A stretch of DNA of 64,000 nucleotides from Phytopythium helicoides (taxonomy: Eukaryota; Oomycota; Peronosporomycetes; Pythiales; Pythiaceae), in assembly GCA_024867545.1 (NCBI GenBank), contig JANFNE010000055.1, forward strand, positions 1-64,000. Reading direction: 5' to 3'. Shown one piece after another: positions 11,039 through 19,485 of this stretch. Below the pieces are notes generated by a model. That model was not told where the DNA came from, ran no database searches, and worked only from the letters and a program-made list of their open reading frames with translations. Every line of letters starts with the position of its first letter. Within the stretch, counting starts at the first letter, position 1. The position numbers and the translations under genes are program-made.

Positions 11039-13084
11039 ATGGATACTTCATCGTCATGCAGCTCTGATGATGGCGTTTGGGAGCTGCCATGCCACCCAGA
11101 AGATTCATTTCAAACACCAGAAGAGGCCCAACTTAAGATCAATGCGTTCGCTAGGGCTCATGGCTACGCGGTAGTAGTTCAACATACGTACTACGACAAG
11201 AGTACACCGCCACAACGCAGACGTGTTGTTTATGCATGCAATCGACACGGCCAAAAGCGAGCAAGTAAACGCCGACCTGGAGCTAAGAGACGTCATAACA
11301 CGGCAACGCGTCGATGCGGGTGCCCTATGGTTATCAATGTAATGCGGGATCGACTAAGTGGCAAATGGAAGATCGAGCACAGGGGGGCGGCGACCAAGCA
11401 CAATCACCCTCCTACTTCAACGCCATCCTCACATCCTATCCATCGTCGATTGGATCGTGACAACTCTGTGGTTGAAGCGATCGCAACTGATGCAGAGGTC
11501 GGTGTACGTGCTGACCAAACTCTAGCACGGCTGCGATGTGAGCGACCTGAGCTTTGCTTGACGCCGAGGGACATTTACAACGTGCGTCAAAAAGTTGTAG
11601 CTGAAACACTTGGATCGAGAACCAGAATTGAACACCTAGTACATATTTTGAGAAGGGATGAATACCGAATGGCATTTCGTCAAGATGACAGAGGACATGT
11701 GACTCATATGATCTTTGCCCTCAAAGATACACTTGCAATATTTGCTGAAAACTACGACGTCATCGTGATGGATTGCACATACAAGACAAATGGTTTTGGT
11801 ATGCCTCTGCTAAATATCGTGGGGGTCTCTGGTATGAATACGACACTCCATATAGCTCAAGTATTCATGACTGGCGAAACAGAGACAGACTTTATGTGGG
11901 CTCTCAAAGAACTTCATGCAACAATGCAAGATTCAGGTATTCCATTTCCCAAAGTGTTCATTATTGACCGTGATCTTGCTTTGCTGAACGCTTTAGAAAA
12001 ACAATTTCCTAGAATACCAGTCTTGTTGTGCATCTGGCATATCGCAGAAGACGTAGAAAAGCATGCACGCATGTGGTCTTTTCCGCAAGAGCTCGATCCT
12101 CAACTATCTAGGCCGCGTGTTCCCAAATTTCGTGATACAACAGCCCATCAAGAGTTTTGTAGTGGTTTTTATGCTCTTATAAACTCACCAACCGAAGAAG
12201 AATACGAGCTCCGTAGAAAAAAACTCCACTCTCTTTCACCAACAGAGGCCGCTTATGTTGATGATACATGGCTTGATATTTGGAAACGTCAAATTGTTCG
12301 ATGTTGGACCAACAAGATACGACACTATGGGATGCACACTACTTCCCGAGTTGAAGGATATCATTCAACCCTAAAGGACTGGATCAACTCGTCAACCGGA
12401 GATTTACTGAGACTCCATACCCGAATGGTTCATTGGTGGAGAAGCTCCATTTATAAGTATCAAACAGCGATATCAGATGCAAAAGTGAAAACCAAAGTTC
12501 TTCTCCGTCAACCTCTGTTTGGAAAGGTCGTCCGTATCATCCATGACTACGCACTTTTAAAATGTATTGAGAGTCTCGACAATATCACACTAACTCCCTG
12601 CTCTGGCGAATACAATCGTGTAATGGGGATCCCTTGCCCGCATACATTAAAAAGGATTTCAAATGAGAATGGATTTTTAAAACCTGAGGACTTTGACGCA
12701 CATTGGTGGATTGATAGATCCAGTGCACCAGTTTCGGCAGCTGAAGTAATTCTCGATCCTCTGCAAATATCCGAACGCAGAGCTAAACGTAGGCAAGCAA
12801 GGCGAAGTGCAGCAGGTGGCCCTTCTCGAGGAAGGGCGCGAGGACGAGGACACAGAGTTTCGACAAGATTAATGTCTGGGTTCGAGCTTTCTGATGCGAA
12901 TAATGGAGGGGTCCAATCTACTTATACAGTGTCTGGTTCTGCTATCACGTCGGTAGATGGAGCATTAAGATCACCAAACCGAAGCCAATCGCTTCCAACA
13001 TTATCTTCTGCTATTGCACGTGGTGAGAGGGGAGTCCGTCGCCTGCCTCGTTTGCGCTACCATCCATGCAATCCAGAGGCGTGA
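11039..13084 (+). CDS. MULE transposase (FAR1 - MULE - SWIM)
   Basis: Cut-and-paste transposase acting on the flanking TIRs. The ATG at 11039 (MDTSSSCSSDDG) is preferred over an upstream in-frame TTG, giving about 681 residues. From the N-terminus come an acidic leader; a FAR1/WRKY-GCM1-type zinc domain (about residues 25-125: FQTPEEAQLKINAFA, RRCGCPMVI, then KHNH); the MULE DDE core with D245 in VIVMDCTYKTN, D310 in VFIIDRDLAL, the CIWHI motif, and a likely Glu in SRVEGYHS; and a SWIM-type zinc finger (CSGEYN...GIPCPHTL). A basic RGRARGRGHR tail follows. There are no internal stops or frameshifts. The gene sits wholly between matching TIRs, so the element could be autonomous. Confidence 0.93.
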   Translation: MDTSSSCSSDDGVWELPCHPEDSFQTPEEAQLKINAFARAHGYAVVVQHTYYDKSTPPQRRRVVYACNRHGQKRASKRRPGAKRRHNTATRRCGCPMVINVMRDRLSGKWKIEHRGAATKHNHPPTSTPSSHPIHRRLDRDNSVVEAIATDAEVGVRADQTLARLRCERPELCLTPRDIYNVRQKVVAETLGSRTRIEHLVHILRRDEYRMAFRQDDRGHVTHMIFALKDTLAIFAENYDVIVMDCTYKTNGFGMPLLNIVGVSGMNTTLHIAQVFMTGETETDFMWALKELHATMQDSGIPFPKVFIIDRDLALLNALEKQFPRIPVLLCIWHIAEDVEKHARMWSFPQELDPQLSRPRVPKFRDTTAHQEFCSGFYALINSPTEEEYELRRKKLHSLSPTEAAYVDDTWLDIWKRQIVRCWTNKIRHYGMHTTSRVEGYHSTLKDWINSSTGDLLRLHTRMVHWWRSSIYKYQTAISDAKVKTKVLLRQPLFGKVVRIIHDYALLKCIESLDNITLTPCSGEYNRVMGIPCPHTLKRISNENGFLKPEDFDAHWWIDRSSAPVSAAEVILDPLQISERRAKRRQARRSAAGGPSRGRARGRGHRVSTRLMSGFELSDANNGGVQSTYTVSGSAITSVDGALRSPNRSQSLPTLSSAIARGERGVRRLPRLRYHPCNPEA

Positions 13085-13318
13085 TGCCAATCTTATGAAA
13101 TCAGCACGGGAAACTGGTATATCTCTTTTATATGTTGGATTAGCTTTCATTTCCATGAATTTCATTTCGGACAAAAACAAATATATTCTACAAGCAAAGG
13201 ATTCAATGGTGTGCATTTATTGCATGAAATTAATCATACCTAGGTGCACACACCTGTCACTTGTGCTCACTTGTGCACTGCAAACCGATGCTTGCGAAGG
13301 CCACCGCGATGTTGAAAT

Positions 13319-13434
13319 GTCACTGTTTGTACTGTAGTTTTTGACTGCACGCAGAACTTTCTATCGCAAGATGCCCCGTCTATGTGTAGGGGTGGTGCAC
13401 CAATCCTCCCGGGGTGAAGCGTTTAGCACAGCCC
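13319..13434 (-). repeat. MULE right terminal inverted repeat
   Basis: 116 bp ending CGTTTAGCACAGCCC at 13434, the inverted partner of the left TIR. Confidence 0.93.
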
Positions 13435-13435
13435 T

Positions 13436-13648
13436 TTGCCGACGTGTAAACTTACGCGAAAAGAGTCTTTCTTCTTCCAGTATGGTGTGCCTTGTGCCCA
13501 CATCTGCTCGATGCTGGTATTTACCAAGCAACCGGAGCGCGTTTTCGAGTTTTTCGACAGATGCTATCTCGTTGATTGGTTGGAACTGTGCAAAAAATCT
13601 CAAGCCTTCTACTTGATACCAAAATTAAATTTTGAAAGACCGAAATAG
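13436..13648 (+). pseudogene. SWIM-domain fragment of another MULE
   Basis: Directly outside the right TIR, a 70-codon frame contains CKLTRKESFFFQYGVPCAHI, the C-x-n-C-x-H pattern of a SWIM zinc finger, followed by FEFFDRCYLVDWL. This is the C-terminal end of a MULE/FAR1-type protein different from the intact one. There is no start codon and no DDE core, so it is a relic. The intact element appears to have landed in or beside it. Confidence 0.6.
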
Positions 13649-14351
13649 CCCACTTAAAAAAGAAAATCCCTCCTCGTGCGCCGGAGCCACGCTGTCGAGT
13701 TTCAGCCAATGTTACTGAAGGAATGGCCCCAAAAATTGGACCAACCAACGGGCATGAAAGGCATAAAAAGCAGCCAATGAGCAGCCGAATTGCGACAGCT
13801 GGTTCTGTTTGGTAAATCTGCGTCAGTTGGCTGTCATCTATTTTGATCATGTGCTTGGAATTCATCCGAAGCTTCCATGATGTCAATCTCCACCCGTTCT
13901 CGCAAGTATCCGACTGGTAGTACAAGGCAACTTGAGTGCGGACATTTCGATGGCAGTTGACAAGCAGAGTATCGACACATTTTCAGAAATAAGACATACA
14001 TATTTCGTTAAACGCTACGCGTTGTCAGTCACGATGCCATGGGAATCGTGTAGCGAGGTATGTCGAGAATAAGCAAAGCGAATCACAACCACTGCTTGAA
14101 TCCGCGCTCGCCTGTTGCTAACGCAGATGATGTGATCTGGCATGACCTGCCTCGTAACGCGCGTTATCCGTTGGTTGAACCCCGCACAGTAAGCACGTCA
14201 AGATACCAACCAACTTCAAAGGAACAACCACTCAATATAGTCAACACGCGGTTGCATTTCGTTATCAATTGCGAAGACGAGCAAGCACTATAACGAACCT
14301 CCACGCACGTGGCAGCCATGTTGGTAGAATTTACGTCTAGGATCTTGCTCC
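13649..14351. other. No gene seen
   Basis: Spacer between the MULE relic and the elicitin. A minus-strand frame at 13521-13925 overlaps the SWIM fragment and has no family signature. Confidence 0.5.
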
Positions 14352-14834
14352 TCAAACGCCCACCGACGAGGTCGAGGCGATCGAAGTGGTATTCACCAGA
14401 GTCACGTTGACCGTCGTCGCTTGGAGCGCAACCAGCTCGGGGTCGACTGCAGACGCGTCGACGGATGTCGAGTACCCCATGGAAGTGCACAGGTCCGCAA
14501 ACCCGGCCGACAGCTCGTACACGTTGACCGACAATCCGCTCGTGGCGACGGTGAGCTCGCAGTTCGGCGGGTTGCGCGACACGATCGTCGAGATCATCGA
14601 GTTGCAGCTGGTCGACTGGCACATGCGTGCGACTTGGTCGTTGGTCGGAAGAGAGGCCGAATAGAGTAGACTGTAGTCCGAGTCGACGGCACACTGGGTG
14701 AACGAGTCGAGCGCCATGAGGACGGCGAGGCGAGTGTACGCATCAGCATGCTGATCGAGGCTACACGAGGCAGCGGCAGAGAAGCTTGGGAGAGCGGCAG
14801 CGAGGGAAGCGCAGGCGAGGACGGTGAGCTTCAT
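14352..14834 (-). CDS. Elicitin, secreted sterol/lipid-binding protein
   Basis: 160 residues: a signal peptide (about 1-22, MKLTVLACASLAAALPSFSA), then one elicitin domain with exactly six cysteines spaced C-x23-C-x23-C-x4-C-x14-C-x23-C, the canonical elicitin arrangement. Signature pieces include LPTNDQVARMC, NPPNCELTV and SGLSVNVYELSAGF. A C-terminal tail of about 40 residues carries two N-glycosylation sequons (NVT, NTT) and is Ser/Thr/Val-rich; it lacks an obvious hydrophobic GPI signal. Elicitins are extracellular oomycete proteins that bind sterols and trigger plant defence. The gene is intact, single-exon, and has an Inr-like motif 42 bp upstream. Confidence 0.95.
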   Translation of the reverse strand: MKLTVLACASLAAALPSFSAAASCSLDQHADAYTRLAVLMALDSFTQCAVDSDYSLLYSASLPTNDQVARMCQSTSCNSMISTIVSRNPPNCELTVATSGLSVNVYELSAGFADLCTSMGYSTSVDASAVDPELVALQATTVNVTLVNTTSIASTSSVGV

Positions 14835-14875
14835 GCTTGTGGTGGGGTCGTGGATGGTTGTTGTGGTTGGCTCAA

Positions 14876-14893
14876 GAGAATTGAGAAATGAAG
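14876..14893 (-). promoter_or_regulatory. Inr/FPR-like core promoter of the elicitin gene
   Basis: On the minus strand this reads CTTCATTTCTCAATTCTC, matching the oomycete initiator plus flanking promoter region pattern (TCATTY...AATTY). It lies about 42-59 bp before the ATG. Confidence 0.6.
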
Positions 14894-15998
14894 TGGTGTT
14901 GATTGGCGGTGTTCACCGGCGCACGATCGAGTGCTGTTGTGACAAACAGGGAAGCGGATCGAATGCAAGGAGCCAGCATCCCTGTAGCATCTTCATCCTG
15001 TAGATGCAACTGCAACTACTACAGCGACGCGTTGCAGCGCAAACTGATGGCCAATCAATCATGCAGGATGGGCGTGGAGCCTCTGCTCTATGCGGCGACG
15101 AGTTACTTGTCGCCAATACGAGCCACGAACACACTACAGAAGTGTAGGTTTGATGCAGTGGTTCAGGACGGCGAGGTACTGTATTCGTTAGTGGCAAATC
15201 CCTCACGAGATTGGATTGTCCAGTATGCGCGCATCTTACTCATCTTCATGGTGAGATGACTGCTGCCAAAGTTCCGTCAAATCTTGAGATCCATGATCAC
15301 TGTAAACTTGTGGACCATGTTGTCGTTGCACATCCATGACTCACTCCTCGTAAGCAGCGCATATGGCTTCTTGCGAACAGAAAACACAATCAAGTTACGG
15401 TACAATACTCGTTGCCTTGAGAAACGCGACGAACAGAGGACTTCGAATGGACACAGCATGCAGTGGATTGCAGCAAAGCATTGTGGATCTGCACCGGCCA
15501 TGGGCGTCATGACGAAGCATGTACCACGACAGACCACGCAATGCTGCGCAGCAAACACCCTGCTGAGCAACTGTCGCATTGTGATACCAAAAAATTACGT
15601 GGCTCTAATGCCTGCACGATTTGAAGCAGGCGGTACAAGTGCAAGTGCAATCCGAGTCAGATCAACGGACACGGTGGGGAGGTTGGGAGAGCAGCTAGTA
15701 CACATTAATCGGAATGCCTATCTTCATGGCAGAGCAAAGACCAGACTCAACAGCACAAGACGCACTATTCTCTGTAATTCTTCATGCCAGACGCACCTTA
15801 CTCTTGAAATCCCATCTGTGCCGACGCGCACAACCGGCTTCGACGAACTCACTCGCCAATTTGCGCTCCACCTTCCACAACTACTTCGCCTTCACCTCGT
15901 CCAACTCTTCTCGGTGCGGCGAATGCGCTAGACCATCGCTCGAACCGTACCCAGTGCTAATCCACACTGTGACATCTGCAGACAGTACACGAATCGAG
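14894..15998. other. No gene seen
   Basis: Open frames on both strands (14903-15259, 15284-15931) lack signals and domains. The last 285 bp read in frame into the gene below but look like 5' flank. Confidence 0.45.
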
Positions 15999-16700
15999 AT
16001 GCAGCATTTTAGAGCTCTTTTCAAGTGCGCCATCCTCCTTGTCGCCTTCGTGAGCAAGTGTGCGGAAGCCATCAGCCTTCAGTTCCAGTACGGCGGCGAG
16101 TGGGTCGACCTGGGCGACTCGAACCTTGGATGGCTTGCCTACTCGGAGGCGTATAACCACTTCAACCAAAACGGAGGCGCCTACCAGATCACGGGAGGAG
16201 GCTTCACCACTCGGCAGATATGCCTGGTTGGTAGCGCAAAGCTCCCCGCGTGGGATATTGGTTTCAAGGCGACTGCTCAGGCTGTGTATGGAACTGGCCC
16301 ACGCCTCAGCGGCTGGAACTTCCGTGATCTCCTCATTCACACCATGTACGATGGCGTTAAGAAGATTACCGACCCCACGGGATACCAAGTGTGCGTTCCC
16401 AAGACCACGAACAACTGCCGCTTCAACCATGTGTGTGCAAACAAGTGCTGGAACGGCGCAGACAGCTGCACGGACCTGCACTGGGGACACCGCGTGCCAT
16501 CGATCATGCGTGTGAACGTGTTCAATGACGACGGCAGTCTCCGTCCCGAGTTTTTCCAGATCACGATCACCGACTATGGCAAGAACGGCAGCGGAAAGCT
16601 GTGCTCAAAGGGCATCGACGCCTTTGGTATCCTCGCTGGCCTCGTTCCTGGTGTTGGCTCGTACATCAGCTCGACGGTTAGCGTTGTATGTCTCTTCTAG
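15999..16700 (+). CDS. Secreted eight-cysteine protein, family unknown
   Basis: I chose the ATG at 15999 because MQHFRALFKCAILLVAFVS and KCAEA form a good signal peptide. The frame extends upstream, but that part looks like 5' flank. The product is 233 residues, about 209 after cleavage. The mature part has eight cysteines, Trp/Gly/Tyr-rich stretches (GGEWVDLGDSNLGWLAY, GGAYQITGGGF, SGWNFRDLL) and a Cys cluster HVCANKCWNGADSC. It ends with a hydrophobic segment (AFGILAGLVPGVGSYISSTV) and a final VVCLF, so it might be membrane-associated. I do not recognise the family. The setting between an elicitin and GH7 cellulases suggests an extracellular role. Confidence 0.75.
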   Translation: MQHFRALFKCAILLVAFVSKCAEAISLQFQYGGEWVDLGDSNLGWLAYSEAYNHFNQNGGAYQITGGGFTTRQICLVGSAKLPAWDIGFKATAQAVYGTGPRLSGWNFRDLLIHTMYDGVKKITDPTGYQVCVPKTTNNCRFNHVCANKCWNGADSCTDLHWGHRVPSIMRVNVFNDDGSLRPEFFQITITDYGKNGSGKLCSKGIDAFGILAGLVPGVGSYISSTVSVVCLF

Positions 16701-17049
16701 TCGTCGTCGAGAATCACCAGGAGCACAGCGAGCAATTCTCTCATTGCTGAGATAACTAGAACACGACTCGATTCTGGAAAATATTGTCTTTTGAGTTGCC
16801 ATTTGATACAGTTGGCTTTGCGAACGAAACATCGTGAAAAAATCGTTCATGTCACCTAGGGTTCATCCTTTGATGAATTTGTTTGATGCAGCAGCGCTCC
16901 GATGCAGTCGTCTGGCTGATCCTTATCTTGACCAGTGAAATGGAGCGACATGTTTAGCACTGCTACACGAGCAGCAACTTGACATGTATTACAACCTACG
17001 AATGGGCTGGACATGGATACTCAAACATCTACCGAAAGGTCTCGCACAT
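16701..17049. other. Intergenic, no gene seen
   Basis: Convergent 3' flanks of the secreted-protein gene and GH7 copy 1; nothing recognisable. Confidence 0.6.
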
Positions 17050-18906
17050 CTAGTTGCGACGGCTGCGAGTCTTGCACAGGCCACTCGACTTGCTCGGCTC
17101 CGCCGTGGTCGTAGTAGGAGCAGTCGTAGTCGGGGTCGTCGAAGAGCTGGCATCATCCACTTCACTGGCTGCATCTGCGTTACTGTCCGCATCGTCGGCG
17201 TCGTTGGCTGTCGAATCAGCATCATCTGCATCCACAGCAGTCGAGTCGCCCTCGTCAGCCGAAGCGTCCGCCTCACTAGTCTCGGAATCAGCCTCATCAG
17301 CGTCCGACGCAGTTGACGTAGAAGTCGAAGGAGCGTTCGTGGTGGTCGTTGACGTCGAAGGAGAGGTGGTGGTCGAAGCTGAGGTCGAACCACTGCTTGA
17401 ATCCGCGCTCGGAGCCGTGGTAGCGGTTGTCGAGCCGCCAGTTGACGCAGAGCCCGTGGTAGAGGCTGAGCCTGTCGACGACGTTGTGGAGCTACTCGAG
17501 TCCGCGGCGATGCCATCCACAGTCGTGCCGATGTCACCGAAGCGGATGTTGCTGAACATCACGGTTGCGTCGGCCTGCTCCGATACAACATCAGCCGGGT
17601 CACCCGACGTGGTGGCACATGTTCCGCGAGACACACCAGGCTCAGAGGCATCCGCCGTGACGGGGTAGTCCGAGTCAAGCCACAGGCACTGGGCCGCGTG
17701 ATCCGTCCACAAACTAATGGTCAACACCATGCCGCGCTTCATAGCAAGTCCTAGCTGAGCAAGACCGCCCTTCGCCTTGTGGTCATCCTCATCACCAAAT
17801 AGCGTCTTAGCAGCCGAACACTGGTCGTCCACCAGCGAGTTCATGTCCGTAATGCCAGACCAGGTTGAGTACGGCATCTCGTGGCTCACACCATCCTGCA
17901 CGTAGTAGCGAGTGATCTCACTCAGCGTGCCCGTGGCCGTGCCGTCGTCCGTGATGAAGCGCGTGACGACCGTGAAGGCCTTGGTGGTGTCGATGGTAAA
18001 GCTAGATCCGGGTCCGAAGAATGTCTTGTTGCCCATTCGGTACGGGTTGAAGTCGCAGCCGTCCTTATCACAAACTCCGTCGTAGCGTTCGTCACCTGCA
18101 CCACACTCCGTGCCATCACAACGGTACGATCCGCCCGCAGACGATGTCACCGAGCACGGGTGCGACGTGTAGGCATTCGAGATACTGTTGGCCTCCCAAA
18201 TGTCCATCTCCGCACAGCACGAGCCGTAGGTGCCAGTGCCAGAGTTACTGTCAGTCGCGCTCGCGGTCCAGTTGAGGATGTTGGCCTCGCCACTGATGAA
18301 CTTCAGGTCCTGAGGACACTGAGCGTCGCAGTACCCCGTGCCGTACTTCGCTCCAGCCTTGTTACCCGTGAAGCGACTCATGCCGCCGTCAGTGTCCATG
18401 TCGACGAAGTACAGAGCACCGTTCAGACCGCAGTCGAGGTTTGACACGTCGACGTCGAAGGTGAACTCCTGGTTCAGCAGCTTGTACGCCTTGTACGAGG
18501 TGTCCGAGTCCATCACGTACACGCGCGAGCCGATGTTGGTCGAGTACTGACCCTTGGTCACGAGCTTGAGTGAGAGGCTGTCGTCCGTGGCCGTGATGCC
18601 GTAGGTGCCAGTGTAGTCAGCGCCATCAAGCGCGCAGCTCGACGCACACGTCTCGGGGTCCGAGCAAATGGTCTCGTCCCACGTATTGCCAGTGTAGCAG
18701 TTGGTGGACGTGCCGGTCTTGTACAGCCATCGCCAGTTGGCGTCGAGCACGATGGTGGTGTCTTCGTCCGTGCATCCGCTGGAGGTGCAGGACTGGGTGG
18801 TGAGCGACGGGTGGGTCTCGACGGTGTTGGATCCCGCCTGCTGGGCGGAGACCGTGGCGGCCATGAGTGCGGCGAGCGCCAGCGGGAGCGCCGTGGGGGT
18901 CTTCAT
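17050..18906 (-). CDS. GH7 cellobiohydrolase, copy 1
   Basis: Extracellular family 7 glycoside hydrolase, expected to release cellobiose from cellulose chain ends with retention of configuration. Of 618 residues, 1-21 are a signal peptide (ending VSAQQ). The catalytic domain spans about 25-470. It contains [11 protein letters not shown] with nucleophile E233, D235 and acid/base E238, plus conserved [35 protein letters not shown] and MVLTISLW. No CBM1 follows; instead there is a 140-residue Ser/Thr then Asp/Glu/Ala-rich tail ending SSGLCKTRSRRN. The uninterrupted frame suggests a working enzyme. Copy 2 lies 3.2 kb away on the same strand. Confidence 0.95.
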   Translation of the reverse strand: MKTPTALPLALAALMAATVSAQQAGSNTVETHPSLTTQSCTSSGCTDEDTTIVLDANWRWLYKTGTSTNCYTGNTWDETICSDPETCASSCALDGADYTGTYGITATDDSLSLKLVTKGQYSTNIGSRVYVMDSDTSYKAYKLLNQEFTFDVDVSNLDCGLNGALYFVDMDTDGGMSRFTGNKAGAKYGTGYCDAQCPQDLKFISGEANILNWTASATDSNSGTGTYGSCCAEMDIWEANSISNAYTSHPCSVTSSAGGSYRCDGTECGAGDERYDGVCDKDGCDFNPYRMGNKTFFGPGSSFTIDTTKAFTVVTRFITDDGTATGTLSEITRYYVQDGVSHEMPYSTWSGITDMNSLVDDQCSAAKTLFGDEDDHKAKGGLAQLGLAMKRGMVLTISLWTDHAAQCLWLDSDYPVTADASEPGVSRGTCATTSGDPADVVSEQADATVMFSNIRFGDIGTTVDGIAADSSSSTTSSTGSASTTGSASTGGSTTATTAPSADSSSGSTSASTTTSPSTSTTTTNAPSTSTSTASDADEADSETSEADASADEGDSTAVDADDADSTANDADDADSNADAASEVDDASSSTTPTTTAPTTTTAEPSKSSGLCKTRSRRN

Positions 18907-18949
18907 CTCTTGAGACCGGAGACTGGAGCTGCTTGCTGGTGCGCTTGGA

Positions 18950-18968
18950 GGCGAATTGCAAAGTGGGG
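18950..18968 (-). promoter_or_regulatory. Inr-like motif upstream of GH7 copy 1
   Basis: On the minus strand it reads CCCCACTTTGCAATTCGCC, about 44-62 bp before the ATG. It resembles the CACTTT-AATT motif before the other secreted-protein genes here. Confidence 0.5.
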
Positions 18969-19485
18969 ATCGCCGTCAGCCTGCTCGCGGCTTCATGAGC
19001 CCGCCCCCGCGCCGCGTCCTGGTGCCACCGCCGCGTTTAGCGGCTCGGAGCCCATCTGTCAGCGCCGAACGCGAGCCATCGCCGTCACCTCCGAGCGGCA
19101 GCCGGCCGAGCGGAAGCCGCGGCTAGCGACGCGTCGCGCGTGTCTTCGCCAATAGTCAGCGCGAGTGAGCGCCGCGCGTCCAGGCGCCGAACAGCGGGAC
19201 GCCCGCGGGCAACAGCGCGCCGCGCGGAAGCCGCTGCCGGTCACCAATCGCCGCCGCCGGTCACCAATCGCGCGCCACTTGCTGCCTGACGACTGCCTTT
19301 CTCCATGAGCGCGCGACGGCAAGTGGCGGATTGTTGACAGGTTGCCGTTCTGGGTTATCTACTCTCAGAGGTTCAACACTTATATAATAACATAATAAAA
19401 TGGATCTATTTAACGGAGCCGATTGAAGAGGGTACGTTTTTCAAAGGTGCGCGAGTGCGGCGCTCCTCACTGCCGAGCCAGCGCC
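18969..19485. other. GC-rich divergent intergenic region
   Basis: It separates GH7 copy 1 (minus) from the WW gene (plus). It holds a 20-bp direct repeat around GCCGGTCACCAATCGC at about 19236 and 19256, and an AT-rich patch (TTATATAATAACATAATAAA) near 19380. No gene is seen. Confidence 0.55.

Larger units (their letters stand above)
10590..13434 (+). mobile_element. Mutator-like transposable element (MULE), apparently complete
   Basis: Left and right terminal inverted repeats of 116 bp (10590-10705 and 13319-13434) match with only about two mismatches, beginning GGGCTGTGCTAAACG at each outer end. They enclose a single uninterrupted transposase gene. The 2.85 kb size, long TIRs and FAR1-MULE-SWIM protein are typical of MULEs. 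The flanks CAATATGTC (left) and TTTGCCGAC (right) are not a convincing 9-bp target duplication, so the insertion may be old or its flank rearranged. The near-identical TIRs argue for fairly recent activity. Confidence 0.9.

Noticed and set aside
15714..15998. 95-residue N-terminal extension of the secreted eight-Cys protein
   Set aside because: It would bury a clear signal peptide that begins at the ATG at 15999.
17054..17668. Long plus-strand frame antisense to GH7 copy 1 (also 17881-18444, 22126-22707, 23204-23980)
   Set aside because: Mirror frames created by GC-rich codon use of the GH7 genes; no domain, signal or promoter.
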